Shown here piece by piece: positions 52,185 through 60,253 of a stretch of 64,000 nucleotides of DNA; positions within the stretch are counted from its first letter, which is position 1; every line of letters starts with the position of its first letter. Under the pieces are notes generated by a model. That model searched no databases. It was not told the origin of the DNA and worked only from the letters and a program-made list of their open reading frames with translations. The DNA comes from Candidatus Eisenbacteria bacterium (GTDB lineage Bacteria; Eisenbacteria; RBG-16-71-46; JAFGJU01): positions 62,001-126,000 of the forward strand of contig JAPLKG010000011.1 in the NCBI GenBank assembly GCA_026388185.1, in the 5' to 3' direction. The position numbers and the translations under genes are program-made.

Positions 52185-54260
52185 ATGTTGAAACCCTCGT
52201 CACCGATACAATACCTCAAAGGCGTAGGCCCTGCAAAGGCGGAGCTGTTCACGAAACTGGGAATCTCCACGGCGATGGATCTCCTCCGCTACTACCCTCG
52301 CGCGTACATCGACAGAACGACCATGGGAACAATCTCTTCGCTCACGGCCGCGCAGAGTTGCACCGTGATGGGAACTGTGGTCGGTTTTCATATAAGGCCC
52401 ACCCGCGACGGCAGGAAGGACTTCATAATGGTGCTTTCGGACGACACCGGCACCATCGAATGTATCTGGTTCAACCAGCCCTTCCTCCAGAGGGTCTTTA
52501 GTCCCGGGCAAACAGTCGTGGTGAGCGGTGAAGTCGGGTACTACAAGGGCAAGCAGCTCAAGAATCCGGTCTACGAGATTCTCGCAAAGGAAGACCAGGA
52601 GCTCATTCACACGGGTCGGATCGTACCGTCGTACAGACTCACGGCGGAGCTCGGCCAGAAGGTCTTGCGAAGGACGGTCAAGAGGACGCTCGACACGTGC
52701 CTTCCGCTCATCCGCGAGAGCCTGCCGCAACACGTCATCAATCGTAGGAAGTTGCTCGGTCTGCGGGAAGCCTTGATGCAAATACATTTTCCGGACGACT
52801 GGAAGTGCCAGCAGAGAGCGAGGGAACGATTGGCTTTCGAGGAGCTCTTCTATTTTCAGCTACTACTCGCGAGAAGAAAAAGAAGAGTGCAAGAGCCATC
52901 ACGGGCCCTGGCCTTCTCGACGAACGGCCCTCTTCTCAATCGCTTTCTGCAGTCGCTTCCCTTTGAACTGACCTCGGCGCAGAAGAAGGCTCTCGAAGAG
53001 ATCAAGACAGACTTGAAATCAAGGCGCGTCATGAACAGACTCCTCGAAGGAGACGTCGGTTGCGGGAAAACCCTGGTGGCACTCGCTGCGTCTCTCATCA
53101 CTGCGGACAACGGTTGCCAGGTCGCTTTCATGGCCCCCACAGAAATACTGGTGGAGCAGCACTTAGCCACGGCGTCGAAGCTCCTCGAAGGTTTCGACGT
53201 GAAGGTCGAGACCCTGTTCGGGAAGACGCCGTCCAAGAAGAAGGAGCGAATTCTCAAGGAAACGGCGCGCGGCGACATACAGATTCTCATCGGCACTCAT
53301 GCTCTGATACAGGACCAGGTTCAATTCTCGAGGCTGGGATTGATCATCGTTGACGAGCAGCATCGCTTCGGCGTGATTCAAAGGGCCACGCTCATAGGAA
53401 AGGGAATCTTTCCTCACGTGCTCGTCATGACGGCCACGCCGATCCCCCGGACGCTCGCCATGACTCTCTATGGCGATCTGGACGTCTCGATCATCGACGA
53501 GATGCCACCCGGGAGACGAAAGATCGTTACGAGAGCGGTCGTAGAAGGGGAGCGGACCAAGGTATATGAATTCCTTGCAAAGAAGGTGCGTGACGGCAGG
53601 CAGGCCTACGTCGTCTATCCTCTCGTCGAGGAGTCAGAGAAGGTTGAGCAGCTCATGGCTGCGACCGAAATGGCCCAAGAGCTTTCGCGACATCCGATCC
53701 TGAGAGGAATCAAGATCGGGCTCATGCACGGGAAGATGAAAACCGACGAGAAAGAAGAAACAATGAAGCGCTTCAAGTCGGGTGAGATAGATGTTCTTGT
53801 CAGCACTACGGTAATCGAGGTCGGCATCGACGTTTCAAACGCCTCCATCATGATAGTCGAGAATCCTGACAGATACGGGCTCTCCCAGCTTCACCAGCTC
53901 AGGGGGCGAGTGGGGAGGGGTTGCCACGAATCGTACTGCATCCTCATAAAGGACAAAGAGATCGGAGAGGACGCTTCGAGAAGATTGGGAATACTTGCAA
54001 ACTGCGACGACGGCTTCAAAATTGCCGAGGCCGACCTTGCGATCAGAGGGCCTGGCGAATTCCTGGGCACGCGGCAGCATGGTCTTCCCGAGTTCCGAAT
54101 AGCAGACCTTCTTCGCGACGGAACTCTCCTCTCTCTTGCCAGAAGAGAGGCGTTCCTTTTGCTGGAGAACGACCCCGAGCTGGCCCACCCCGACAATGGG
54201 CCGGCGCGAAGGACTCTCAGCGAGTTGAGAGTCATTTCTTCGGCCTTACCCGGCGCCTGA
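52185..54260 (+). CDS. recG: ATP-dependent DNA helicase RecG
   Basis: RecG remodels stalled replication forks and Holliday junctions. The 691-residue protein has a wedge OB-fold domain (about 60-150), Walker A LEGDVGCGKTLVA, the DEQHRFG box, VMTATPIPRTLA, and the C-terminal helicase motifs STTVIEVGIDV and QLRGRVGRG followed by DGFKIAEADLAIRGPGEFLGTRQ. Length and motif order are standard. ATG 52185 starts the conserved PIQYLKGVGPAKAE helix, but no Shine-Dalgarno sequence is visible. Confidence 0.97.
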   Translation: MLKPSSPIQYLKGVGPAKAELFTKLGISTAMDLLRYYPRAYIDRTTMGTISSLTAAQSCTVMGTVVGFHIRPTRDGRKDFIMVLSDDTGTIECIWFNQPFLQRVFSPGQTVVVSGEVGYYKGKQLKNPVYEILAKEDQELIHTGRIVPSYRLTAELGQKVLRRTVKRTLDTCLPLIRESLPQHVINRRKLLGLREALMQIHFPDDWKCQQRARERLAFEELFYFQLLLARRKRRVQEPSRALAFSTNGPLLNRFLQSLPFELTSAQKKALEEIKTDLKSRRVMNRLLEGDVGCGKTLVALAASLITADNGCQVAFMAPTEILVEQHLATASKLLEGFDVKVETLFGKTPSKKKERILKETARGDIQILIGTHALIQDQVQFSRLGLIIVDEQHRFGVIQRATLIGKGIFPHVLVMTATPIPRTLAMTLYGDLDVSIIDEMPPGRRKIVTRAVVEGERTKVYEFLAKKVRDGRQAYVVYPLVEESEKVEQLMAATEMAQELSRHPILRGIKIGLMHGKMKTDEKEETMKRFKSGEIDVLVSTTVIEVGIDVSNASIMIVENPDRYGLSQLHQLRGRVGRGCHESYCILIKDKEIGEDASRRLGILANCDDGFKIAEADLAIRGPGEFLGTRQHGLPEFRIADLLRDGTLLSLARREAFLLLENDPELAHPDNGPARRTLSELRVISSALPGA

Positions 54261-54416
54261 CGGCAGAGAATCCTGGGTCTCCTTCCAGAAGCCGGCCTGC
54301 CCGTGAAGCGATTACCTGCCGCCGAGGCTTGGCTCAGTTCTTGCATAAGCCTGGCTATGACGTATTACGAGCGCCTCGGAGCGTGCAAAAAACGTTAGCA
54401 CAACGAAGGTGAGACG

Positions 54417-55097
54417 ATGCTAGTACAATGTACGGGATGCGGGACAAGTTACAAGATTGCTGATGAAAAGGTTCCAGAGACGGGTGTGAAGGTCAAGTGC
54501 CCCAAGTGCAGGGTAGTCTTTCTGGTGCGAAGGGAAGCTGACAGTGAGCCGGAGACACTCGGTGAGAAGCTCTTCGGGAAGGACGTGGTACGCCGGCCTC
54601 TCTTCGGCGAAGGATTCGGCGAAGAGACAGCCGAGATCAGACCCGGAGGCCCGGGAGCGGAGCAGGCGGAGGTTCCCGGCCCGACGGGTGTCCCAATAGA
54701 CCGCGAGACGGAGGAGCAGCCGATAGGGACGGAGTCTCGGGGCAGCGAGCCGCAACCTGAAGTCGAAGAGAAATCTCCTGCGCCGCCGGAAGATACGGAA
54801 GAAGAGACGAGAACCCCGGTCGAGGAAACGGTCTGCGAGAGCAGCCGCGAGGCGACCGTGAGAGCCGAGGATCCCAGAAACCTCGCAAGAGCCCTGATTT
54901 CCGACGTGCTCTTCTACAACAGGGAAAAGAGGGACAAGGGACTTGCCGAAGGAAAGGTTCTTGCCTACCTTGGCAAGGAAATCGCACGCTCGTGGGAGTT
55001 ATACAAAGACAGGCTGGGGATAGAGAACGCCGTCGGGACAGACGATTTCAGAGAAGCGGTGAACGACATATTGGGAGAAAACAAGGAGATTCTCTGA
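54417..55097 (+). CDS. MJ0042-type zinc-ribbon protein with acidic linker
   Basis: A 226-residue protein. Residues 1-40 form a zinc ribbon with two Cys-x2-Cys pairs (QCTGCG and KCPKC) in the MJ0042/zinc_ribbon_5 pattern, where I-A-D-E-K-V-P follows the first pair. Residues 50-150 are an acidic, proline-rich linker. The last 70 residues form a helical region (NLARALISDVLFYNREKRDKG) that resembles tails in delta-proteobacterial proteins of this type. Function is unknown. AAGGTGAG precedes ATG 54417; a weak promoter-like pair, TTGCAT-16-TATTAC, is at 54341-54368. Confidence 0.82.
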   Translation: MLVQCTGCGTSYKIADEKVPETGVKVKCPKCRVVFLVRREADSEPETLGEKLFGKDVVRRPLFGEGFGEETAEIRPGGPGAEQAEVPGPTGVPIDRETEEQPIGTESRGSEPQPEVEEKSPAPPEDTEEETRTPVEETVCESSREATVRAEDPRNLARALISDVLFYNREKRDKGLAEGKVLAYLGKEIARSWELYKDRLGIENAVGTDDFREAVNDILGENKEIL

Positions 55098-55134
55098 GGG
55101 CGACCGCGTCCAATCGGAGATCAGCTTCGCGCGT

Positions 55135-56421
55135 TCACTTTCTCGATCTTCCCGCCTTTGAGGCCATCGCCTCGACGTAGTACTGCTCGGTTTGTTCGGC
55201 GATCTTTGCCCACGAATATCTAAGAGCTTTCTGCCGGCCTTTCGCCCCCATGTCCTCTCTTAGTCTCCGGTCATCGAGCAGAAGCAAGAGGGCCCTGGCC
55301 ATCGCCTCAAGATCCCTGGGTTTTGTCAGGAAGCCTTCCTGTCCATTCGTGACCACGGTCCTGTAGCCGGGTATGTCGGATGCAACGATGGGAACCCCGG
55401 ACGCCATGGCCTCGAGTAGAACGATCCCGAAGCTCTCGTTACCGGTCGCGGGCGAACAAAACGCGTGGGCGCTCGAGAAATAGCGGGGCAAAAGGTCCAC
55501 GCCGACACTTCCCAGGAAAAGAACGGAATCCCTGTGCCGCTTACCTACCATCGCTTCGTACGTCCTTCTCTTTGGTCCATCACCTATCACGACGAGCCTT
55601 ACAGGAGACTTGCTGCGGGAACGGACGATCTCCATAGACCTTATCAGGTATTCCAGTCCCTTTCTTGGATCGGGCCTTCCTACGAAGAGCACATTGAGCT
55701 TGCCGTCGGCAAGCTCCTCTATCGGCGGATTGTCGGGATTGAATCTTGATGGGTCCACGCCGTTCGGGATTATTCTGTAGTCCCCGCCGAAGTACTTGCG
55801 TACGAAGTCTCTCGCAGGCTCACTGACGGCGATCCTTCCGTCGAGTTTTCGGTGATACCTCTTGAGGAAAGGTTTGAACAAGAAATAGCCGGCGCTTGAT
55901 TCCGCCGAAGCATGGAAAGTCCCGAAAAGGAGAGCGTCCCCGGCAGTTCTCGTCGCGGCCAAGGGGAGCACGGGCACGAGAGGGCAATGCACGTGGACGA
56001 CATCGTACTGCCCCTGACAGAGCAGGCGCCTCATTTTCCCATAGACATTCCAGCCCGTCGTGAGGTTGACGTAAGCCTTGTTGTATCGGATCAATACGTT
56101 GCTGCCGAGGCGTATGACATTGTTGCCCTCGGGGTAATTCGCGCGGCCGCCGTGGCCGCACGTGATGATGGTCACTCGATGACCCCTCTTGCGAAGCTCC
56201 AGGGCGGCGTGGTGTACGTGTTCCGTGACGCCGCCGTACTGTGGGTAGTATGCGTGTGTCACTATGGCGATGTTGAAGCGCCGCCTCACGCCGGACTCGG
56301 CGGAGGGAGGTTCCCCGCCACGTCGTGTCTGTGCCGTTTCAGCGGATTCGGTCTTGCAGACACATTTGGTCGCAGTTGGGTTTCTGGGTTCAGCTTCCGG
56401 AGGGTGAATCATAGTAGGCAT
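55135..56421 (-). CDS. Glycosyltransferase family 4, PimA-like
   Basis: About 428 residues. After an unstructured 40-residue N-terminus, the GT-B fold starts at NIAIVTHAYYPQYGGVTEHVHH and has VVHVHCPLVPVLP, the C-terminal FVGRPDPRKGLEYLI and the E-x7-E motif NESFGIVLLEAMASGVP. It is close in style to PimA-like mannosyltransferases of phosphatidylinositol or related lipids. It overlaps the acyltransferase gene upstream, and such GT4/acyltransferase pairs suggest synthesis of an acylated glycolipid. The start is uncertain (ATG 56421 or 56412); the frame is open to 56517 inside the upstream gene. Confidence 0.87.
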   Translation of the reverse strand: MPTMIHPPEAEPRNPTATKCVCKTESAETAQTRRGGEPPSAESGVRRRFNIAIVTHAYYPQYGGVTEHVHHAALELRKRGHRVTIITCGHGGRANYPEGNNVIRLGSNVLIRYNKAYVNLTTGWNVYGKMRRLLCQGQYDVVHVHCPLVPVLPLAATRTAGDALLFGTFHASAESSAGYFLFKPFLKRYHRKLDGRIAVSEPARDFVRKYFGGDYRIIPNGVDPSRFNPDNPPIEELADGKLNVLFVGRPDPRKGLEYLIRSMEIVRSRSKSPVRLVVIGDGPKRRTYEAMVGKRHRDSVLFLGSVGVDLLPRYFSSAHAFCSPATGNESFGIVLLEAMASGVPIVASDIPGYRTVVTNGQEGFLTKPRDLEAMARALLLLLDDRRLREDMGAKGRQKALRYSWAKIAEQTEQYYVEAMASKAGRSRK

Positions 56422-57337
56422 GCTCTTCTGTCCGTTGCGCTTCTGAAAGCGTTCCACGCTTGACCTCGTCGGTCCAGACGCCTCTGAAGATACACCATTG
56501 GTCGAGGTTTTCCTCAATGTAAGATTCTACTCGGGAAAGGACCTGCCTAAACAGCTTCTCGATGTCCTCTGCCTTGTTGCCGGTCGAGACGGGAAGGATG
56601 GGCTCGCCCACGCTCATCCTGAAGCGGAGGGGGCCCTCTCTCTTCACGTAGCCCGATACGATGGCTGCGTTGGTCTTCAATGCCAGGGCAGCAGCGCCCG
56701 ACGAAATCCGGGCGGGCTCCGAGAAGAAATCCAGCTTGAGTCCGTTTGCGAAAACGTCTCCGTCCACAAGCAAGACCACGACTTCGTTGTCTTTGAGCGC
56801 CCGGAAGAGCGCCCGGTAGCCCTCTTCCGGCGACACGACGTTTATGTTGAGTCTTCGCTTCACGTCCTTGACATGTTCGGACAGCGAGCTACTGAATTGT
56901 ATTGCTGCGACCACGTGAAGCTTGTATCCCAGGAGGGCCAGCGCAGCTCCTCCCATTTCCCAGTTTCCGATGTGAGCGCTGGCGATGATGACACCGTTTC
57001 CCTTTGAAAGTGCCGAATCCAAATTCTGTAGACCTTCAAACGAAAATGCTCTCTCTATTCTCTGCCTATTGAGCACCGGAATCTTGAAGAACTCGAACAG
57101 AAATTCGTTGAAACTTCTGAAGATAAGTCTCGCTATCTGGTTCTCTGTGAGTACCCTGAATCTCGGAGAGGGAGAGTTGGCCAGAACATGCCTCACGTTG
57201 GAAAGCACTGCTGCGCGCCTGGAGGGGAACAAGTAGTAATGGAAGGCGGTTAAATTTCTTGCAACGAAGTATCCCAATCTTGCCGGCATGGCCGAAATGC
57301 ATAGGCCTAGTACGTTGAAAAGCACAAGGGAAACCAT
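56390..57337 (-). CDS. LpxL/HtrB-like lysophospholipid acyltransferase family protein
   Basis: The 315-residue protein has an N-terminal hydrophobic helix and the acyltransferase block ASAHIGNWEMGGAAL with the H-x4-E catalytic pair (the LpxL form of H-x4-D), then VVLLVDGD and FFSEPARISSGAAALALKT. The family includes lipid A late acyltransferases and phosphatidylinositol mannoside acyltransferases. Partnering with a PimA-like GT4 allows either role. ATG 57337 follows GGAG by 11 bases; GTG 57361 is an alternative. Located after a minus-strand promoter at 57382-57410. Confidence 0.87.
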   Translation of the reverse strand: MVSLVLFNVLGLCISAMPARLGYFVARNLTAFHYYLFPSRRAAVLSNVRHVLANSPSPRFRVLTENQIARLIFRSFNEFLFEFFKIPVLNRQRIERAFSFEGLQNLDSALSKGNGVIIASAHIGNWEMGGAALALLGYKLHVVAAIQFSSSLSEHVKDVKRRLNINVVSPEEGYRALFRALKDNEVVVLLVDGDVFANGLKLDFFSEPARISSGAAALALKTNAAIVSGYVKREGPLRFRMSVGEPILPVSTGNKAEDIEKLFRQVLSRVESYIEENLDQWCIFRGVWTDEVKRGTLSEAQRTEEHAYYDSPSGS

Positions 57338-57381
57338 CGTTGGGCAACTCCTAGCAGACACCTCGGCGTAACTCGCCAGAG

Positions 57382-57410
57382 AAGCTAATCAAACGACTCA
57401 TGCTTGTCAA
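57382..57410 (-). promoter_or_regulatory. Probable promoter of the acyltransferase-GT4 unit
   Basis: On the minus strand a perfect TTGACA (57410-57405) and TAGCTT (57387-57382) are 17 bases apart. The -10 box is weak (three of six). Transcription would begin near 57375, about 38 bases before the acyltransferase ATG. Together with the plus-strand promoter at 57445 it makes this a divergent regulatory region. Confidence 0.5.
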
Positions 57411-57444
57411 GCTATTTCAAATGTGAGGGGGGATGCGATACGCC

Positions 57445-57473
57445 TTGACAGGTGACTTGGGGTTCAATAACAT
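57445..57473 (+). promoter_or_regulatory. Sigma-70-type promoter with a long leader
   Basis: TTGACA (57445-57450) and TAACAT (57468-57473) are separated by exactly 17 bases. The predicted start near 57480 is about 275 bases before the next plus-strand gene (57756). No known structured RNA was recognised in that leader. The leader is antisense to the small minus-strand frame at 57486-57662. Confidence 0.6.
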
Positions 57474-57485
57474 GTGCCCAAAGGG

Positions 57486-57662
57486 CTAGGCGCTCTGTCT
57501 TGCGCTTGTCTTCGGAAGACCTGTGCATTCTGCTACGAAGGGACAAGAGCCTACGTCCTTATAAAGCGGGCAGGAGACGTACACCCGATTCGCCAATCTG
57601 CAGTAGATTGACGTCGTCCTTTTCGGTCCCAGTAGCCTTCTCGAGAGTGGTCTGAGTCTCAT
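57486..57662 (-). CDS. Possible small cysteine-rich protein (58 aa)
   Basis: A 58-residue frame on the minus strand begins with ATG five bases after GGGAGG (57673-57668), a near-perfect ribosome-binding site. The N-terminus is strongly basic (MRLRPLSRRLLGPKR) and four cysteines follow at 21, 31, 40 and 46, two of them in VSCPLY and GSCPF, suggesting metal binding. I do not recognise the family. It would lie 149 bases upstream of the acyltransferase on the same strand. Against it: short length, no clear promoter, and overlap with a predicted plus-strand leader. Confidence 0.4.
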   Translation of the reverse strand: MRLRPLSRRLLGPKRTTSIYCRLANRVYVSCPLYKDVGSCPFVAECTGLPKTSARQSA

Positions 57663-57755
57663 GCTTTCCTCCCTGGGGAAGCCCCGCGATGAGAGACCGC
57701 TTACTTTGGAGCAACTTGCGTGCCACGTCCGGCACCAGCAAGGAAGGAGCCGCAG

Positions 57756-58169
57756 ATGCCCAGTCAGAAACTCATCAGATGCGAGGTGACCAAGCAGGGT
57801 TTTTCCGGACGCTGCACAGTGCGATACGTCCCCATGGAGATCTACGGCCTGTGGGAGTATCTGATGACGACCAAGCACAGCTTCGAAATATCAAGACCCC
57901 AGGCTTCTTTGTGGCTTGATATAGAGGAGTCTCCCGATCTGGCGTATTCGGAGGAGCAGTGTGAGAAGGTCACGGAATTGACGCTTTTCATTTTCTCCGA
58001 GAGAGACGGGATGTTTGGGAAAGTCAGTCGCTATTTTCCCGCAGAGAGCTACGCAGACGTCAAGAACATCTTCCTCAAGCACTACTTGACGAGCAACGTT
58101 GAACCGGGGTTGATGCCCCAGATGAAAGAGAGGCCCGGGTTCTGGATCAAGCGAAACGGCAAGTGCTAG
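57756..58169 (+). CDS. Hypothetical protein (137 aa)
   Basis: The product is a soluble-looking 137-residue protein with no signal peptide or membrane helix. I do not recognise its family. It starts MPSQKLIRCEVTKQGFSG, has mixed strands and helices with several aromatic residues (IYGLWEYL, FWIKR), and ends in Lys-Cys. AAGGAG lies seven bases before ATG 57756 and an upstream promoter is present, which support expression. It is flanked by two long non-coding stretches, so it may be a single-gene unit. The coding call is moderately secure; function unknown. Confidence 0.65.
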   Translation: MPSQKLIRCEVTKQGFSGRCTVRYVPMEIYGLWEYLMTTKHSFEISRPQASLWLDIEESPDLAYSEEQCEKVTELTLFIFSERDGMFGKVSRYFPAESYADVKNIFLKHYLTSNVEPGLMPQMKERPGFWIKRNGKC

Positions 58170-58553
58170 TTGACAAGCCTGGCCTTGCTGCAGATTGCAA
58201 ACCCCATTGCGTCTTGCAAGTGACTTGACATTCCTCCGTGTCCTACCACCAGCGCAACCGACCTGATTTACGTGTAGTCCGTTACAGAACTTGGAATTGC
58301 CACCGCCTTGTTTGCCGCAGAAGAGAGACCCTCGTGGCACGAAAACTGCTACTTCGGGACTCGGCAACAGCGGTACAGGAACGCCTCTAGAGGGCCTGCC
58401 TGGACCGACATTGCCGAAAGCTTCCCGGCATTATGCGATTCCGGGAACTTGAGCCGTGCAAGCGGAAAGAACGCACAAGCTCGAGCTGGATAGGAATTCT
58501 GCAGAGGTTTTTGGGGCCAGGCGCGTTCGGAGCAAGACCAAAGGAGAGGCAAA
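58170..58553 (+). other. Intergenic region of 384 bases, no gene recognised
   Basis: No frame here has both a good start signal and protein-like composition, and no tRNA, rRNA or known riboswitch pattern was found. TTGACA hexamers occur at about 58170 and 58232, but neither has a fitting -10 box. The inverted repeat GCCG-AAAGCTTC-CCGGC near 58413 could form a weak hairpin. The MglA gene that follows must have a promoter here or further upstream, but I could not point to it. Confidence 0.6.
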
Positions 58554-60026
58554 ATGGTGGTCATAAGCTACTCTGGCAAGGAAGCGAATGCCAAGATTGT
58601 CTACTACGGTCCCGGGCTTGGAGGCAAGACCACCAACCTGGAGTTCATATACGACAGCGTCCCCGCGTCAAGCCGCGGCAAGATGGTTTCGATGAAGACG
58701 CAGACCGACAGGACCCTGTTCTTTGATTTCTTGCCTCTCGACCTTGGCGAACTTGGGGGCTTCAAGACCAGGTTCCTTCTCTACACTGTGCCTGGGCAGG
58801 TGTTCTACAACGCGACGAGGAAGCTTGTCCTGAGGGGAGTGGACGCAGTCGCGTTCATAGCGGACTCGGAGGTCGGCAAGATGGACGAGAACAAGGAAAG
58901 TCTTGCCAACCTCGTGGAAAATCTGGCCGAGTACGATCTCAACCTGGATAGCATTCCGTGGGTAATTCAGTACAACAAGAGAGACGTTGCCGGGGCTTAC
59001 ACGATTGAAGAACTGAACAGGGAACTCAACCCGAAGAACGCGCCGTACTTCGAGGCAGTTGCAACAGAGGGCACCGGCGTGTTTGAGACCTTCAGAGGAC
59101 TCTCGAGACTCCTGCTCGAGAAGCTATCGGAGGAGATAGGACATCGGATGGTCATAAGCAAGTCCTTCGGCCGCAAGCAAGAACAGGAGATAGAGACTGA
59201 GTGTCCCGAAGTGACGCCGATTGCGAAAGCAGAGTCCTCTCACGAGTCCGACAAAGCAGGGCACGAGCTGGCAGAGCCGATGGAACCCGAGACAATAGAG
59301 CTGGCGTCCCAGGCCACCCAAGAGGCCTCGGATGTCGATTCGGAAGAGCTGGAGATAGTCTCGGAGATAGTCTCACAGGAGATTGGACCAGCGTCCCAGC
59401 AAGGCGAGCGGGTCATGGAACCTCAAGTGGAGCCTGAGCCTACCATTGCGCGCGAACACGAGATACTGCACGGTTTCTTTAGTGAGGGCGTCCAGAGCGC
59501 CTCGCTGGAGAAAGACATAGTGCGCGAAGAGGTCATCCTGTCCACGGAGTCTGATCTTGAGCCCCCGTCGCAGGTTCCCACGGCGGAGCAAGTGACGGAG
59601 AGCAAGGATCAGCCGGAGGAGCGTTCGATCGCACAGGAAACCGAACAAGCGGACGAGCAGATGACCGCGGACGAACAGACAGATCCGCTCGTGCACGAGC
59701 CGGCGAGCGAGCAGGTTACTACTGGCGACGAGTCCTTCTTCCGTCGCATGGTCAGGCGCAACAACGTGGGTATCTTTGGAGAACACCAACAGGAAGCGAC
59801 AGAGCATGCGGAGCACACGGAGCACACGGAGAGCCCCTGCTCGAGCGAAGAGCCCAGTACCGATGTGAAGAGCCTGGAGCAGGTCATAACAATCCCCGCC
59901 GGCATGCTGCAAGGAGAGAAGGAACTTGTCATCACACTGCGGCTGAGAGTAAAGGCAGAGGCAGACAATGCAGATAATAGGGAGGCACCAGCAGACGAAT
60001 TCCTGCTTGACGGCATCTCGCGGTAG
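58554..60026 (+). CDS. MglA-like small GTPase with long acidic C-terminal extension
   Basis: Residues 1-200 are a complete MglA-type Ras-like GTPase: P-loop GPGLGGKTTN (19-28), YTVPGQVFYN with the Gly-Gln of switch II, and YNKRDV for guanine recognition. MglA controls polarity and motility in Myxococcus and Thermus. Here the domain is followed by about 230 residues of Glu/Gln/Ser-rich low-complexity sequence with short repeats, then a folded-looking end (VITIPAGMLQGEKELVITLRL). At 490 residues it is more than twice the usual length. AAAGGAGAGG precedes ATG 58554. No MglB (roadblock) gene is adjacent. Confidence 0.9.
   Translation: MVVISYSGKEANAKIVYYGPGLGGKTTNLEFIYDSVPASSRGKMVSMKTQTDRTLFFDFLPLDLGELGGFKTRFLLYTVPGQVFYNATRKLVLRGVDAVAFIADSEVGKMDENKESLANLVENLAEYDLNLDSIPWVIQYNKRDVAGAYTIEELNRELNPKNAPYFEAVATEGTGVFETFRGLSRLLLEKLSEEIGHRMVISKSFGRKQEQEIETECPEVTPIAKAESSHESDKAGHELAEPMEPETIELASQATQEASDVDSEELEIVSEIVSQEIGPASQQGERVMEPQVEPEPTIAREHEILHGFFSEGVQSASLEKDIVREEVILSTESDLEPPSQVPTAEQVTESKDQPEERSIAQETEQADEQMTADEQTDPLVHEPASEQVTTGDESFFRRMVRRNNVGIFGEHQQEATEHAEHTEHTESPCSSEEPSTDVKSLEQVITIPAGMLQGEKELVITLRLRVKAEADNADNREAPADEFLLDGISR
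59802..59828 (+). repeat. 9-bp tandem repeat within the GTPase tail
   Basis: Three copies of a 9-base unit stand in a row: GAGCATGCG, GAGCACACG and GAGCACACG. They encode the peptide unit Glu-His-Ala/Thr. The unit length keeps the reading frame, so changes in copy number would alter tail length without disrupting the protein. Confidence 0.8.
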
Positions 60027-60092
60027 TTCTTGAAGAGGCACGCTGCCCAGGTCCGCCAGGCGTTCGGCATAACCCGATGCTCCAGCGCCCCC

Positions 60093-60127
60093 GCCGTCGG
60101 TCAGTCATTCTGACCGACGGCTTTTTT
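60093..60127 (+). terminator. Strong intrinsic terminator after the GTPase gene
   Basis: The perfect 12-bp stem GCCGTCGGTCAG (60093-60104) with CTGACCGACGGC (60110-60121), a 5-base loop TCATT and six T residues (60122-60127) form a textbook intrinsic terminator, 66 bases after the GTPase stop. Confidence 0.95.
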
Positions 60128-60143
60128 GTGATGGGATTTTTCC

Positions 60144-60172
60144 TTGACTAACAAGTTGCAGTCCATTATGTT
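60144..60172 (+). promoter_or_regulatory. Sigma-70-type promoter of the exported-protein/TPR unit
   Basis: TTGACT (60144-60149) and TATGTT (60167-60172) are 17 bases apart. The pair follows the terminator by 16 bases, so a new transcription unit begins here with a start near 60179, about 75 bases before the next start codon. Confidence 0.65.
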
Positions 60173-60253
60173 CCACTTGTGGAGTGGCCCTGTGTGCCGA
60201 ACCCACGAGGACCGAGGGTAGGGGCGTGCCGGATTCCGGAGGAGGGCGACATC

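Noticed and set aside
56422-56517. N-terminal extension of the minus-strand GT4 into the acyltransferase gene
   Set aside because: The extra residues have no match to GT4 N-termini and overlap coding of the acyltransferase; ATG 56421 is enough.
57474-57755. The leader as 6S RNA, SRP RNA or RNase P RNA
   Set aside because: None of the conserved core sequences of these RNAs could be recognised on either strand.
58170-58260. TTGACA hexamers in the gap before the MglA gene as promoters
   Set aside because: Neither is followed at 16-18 bases by an acceptable -10 sequence.
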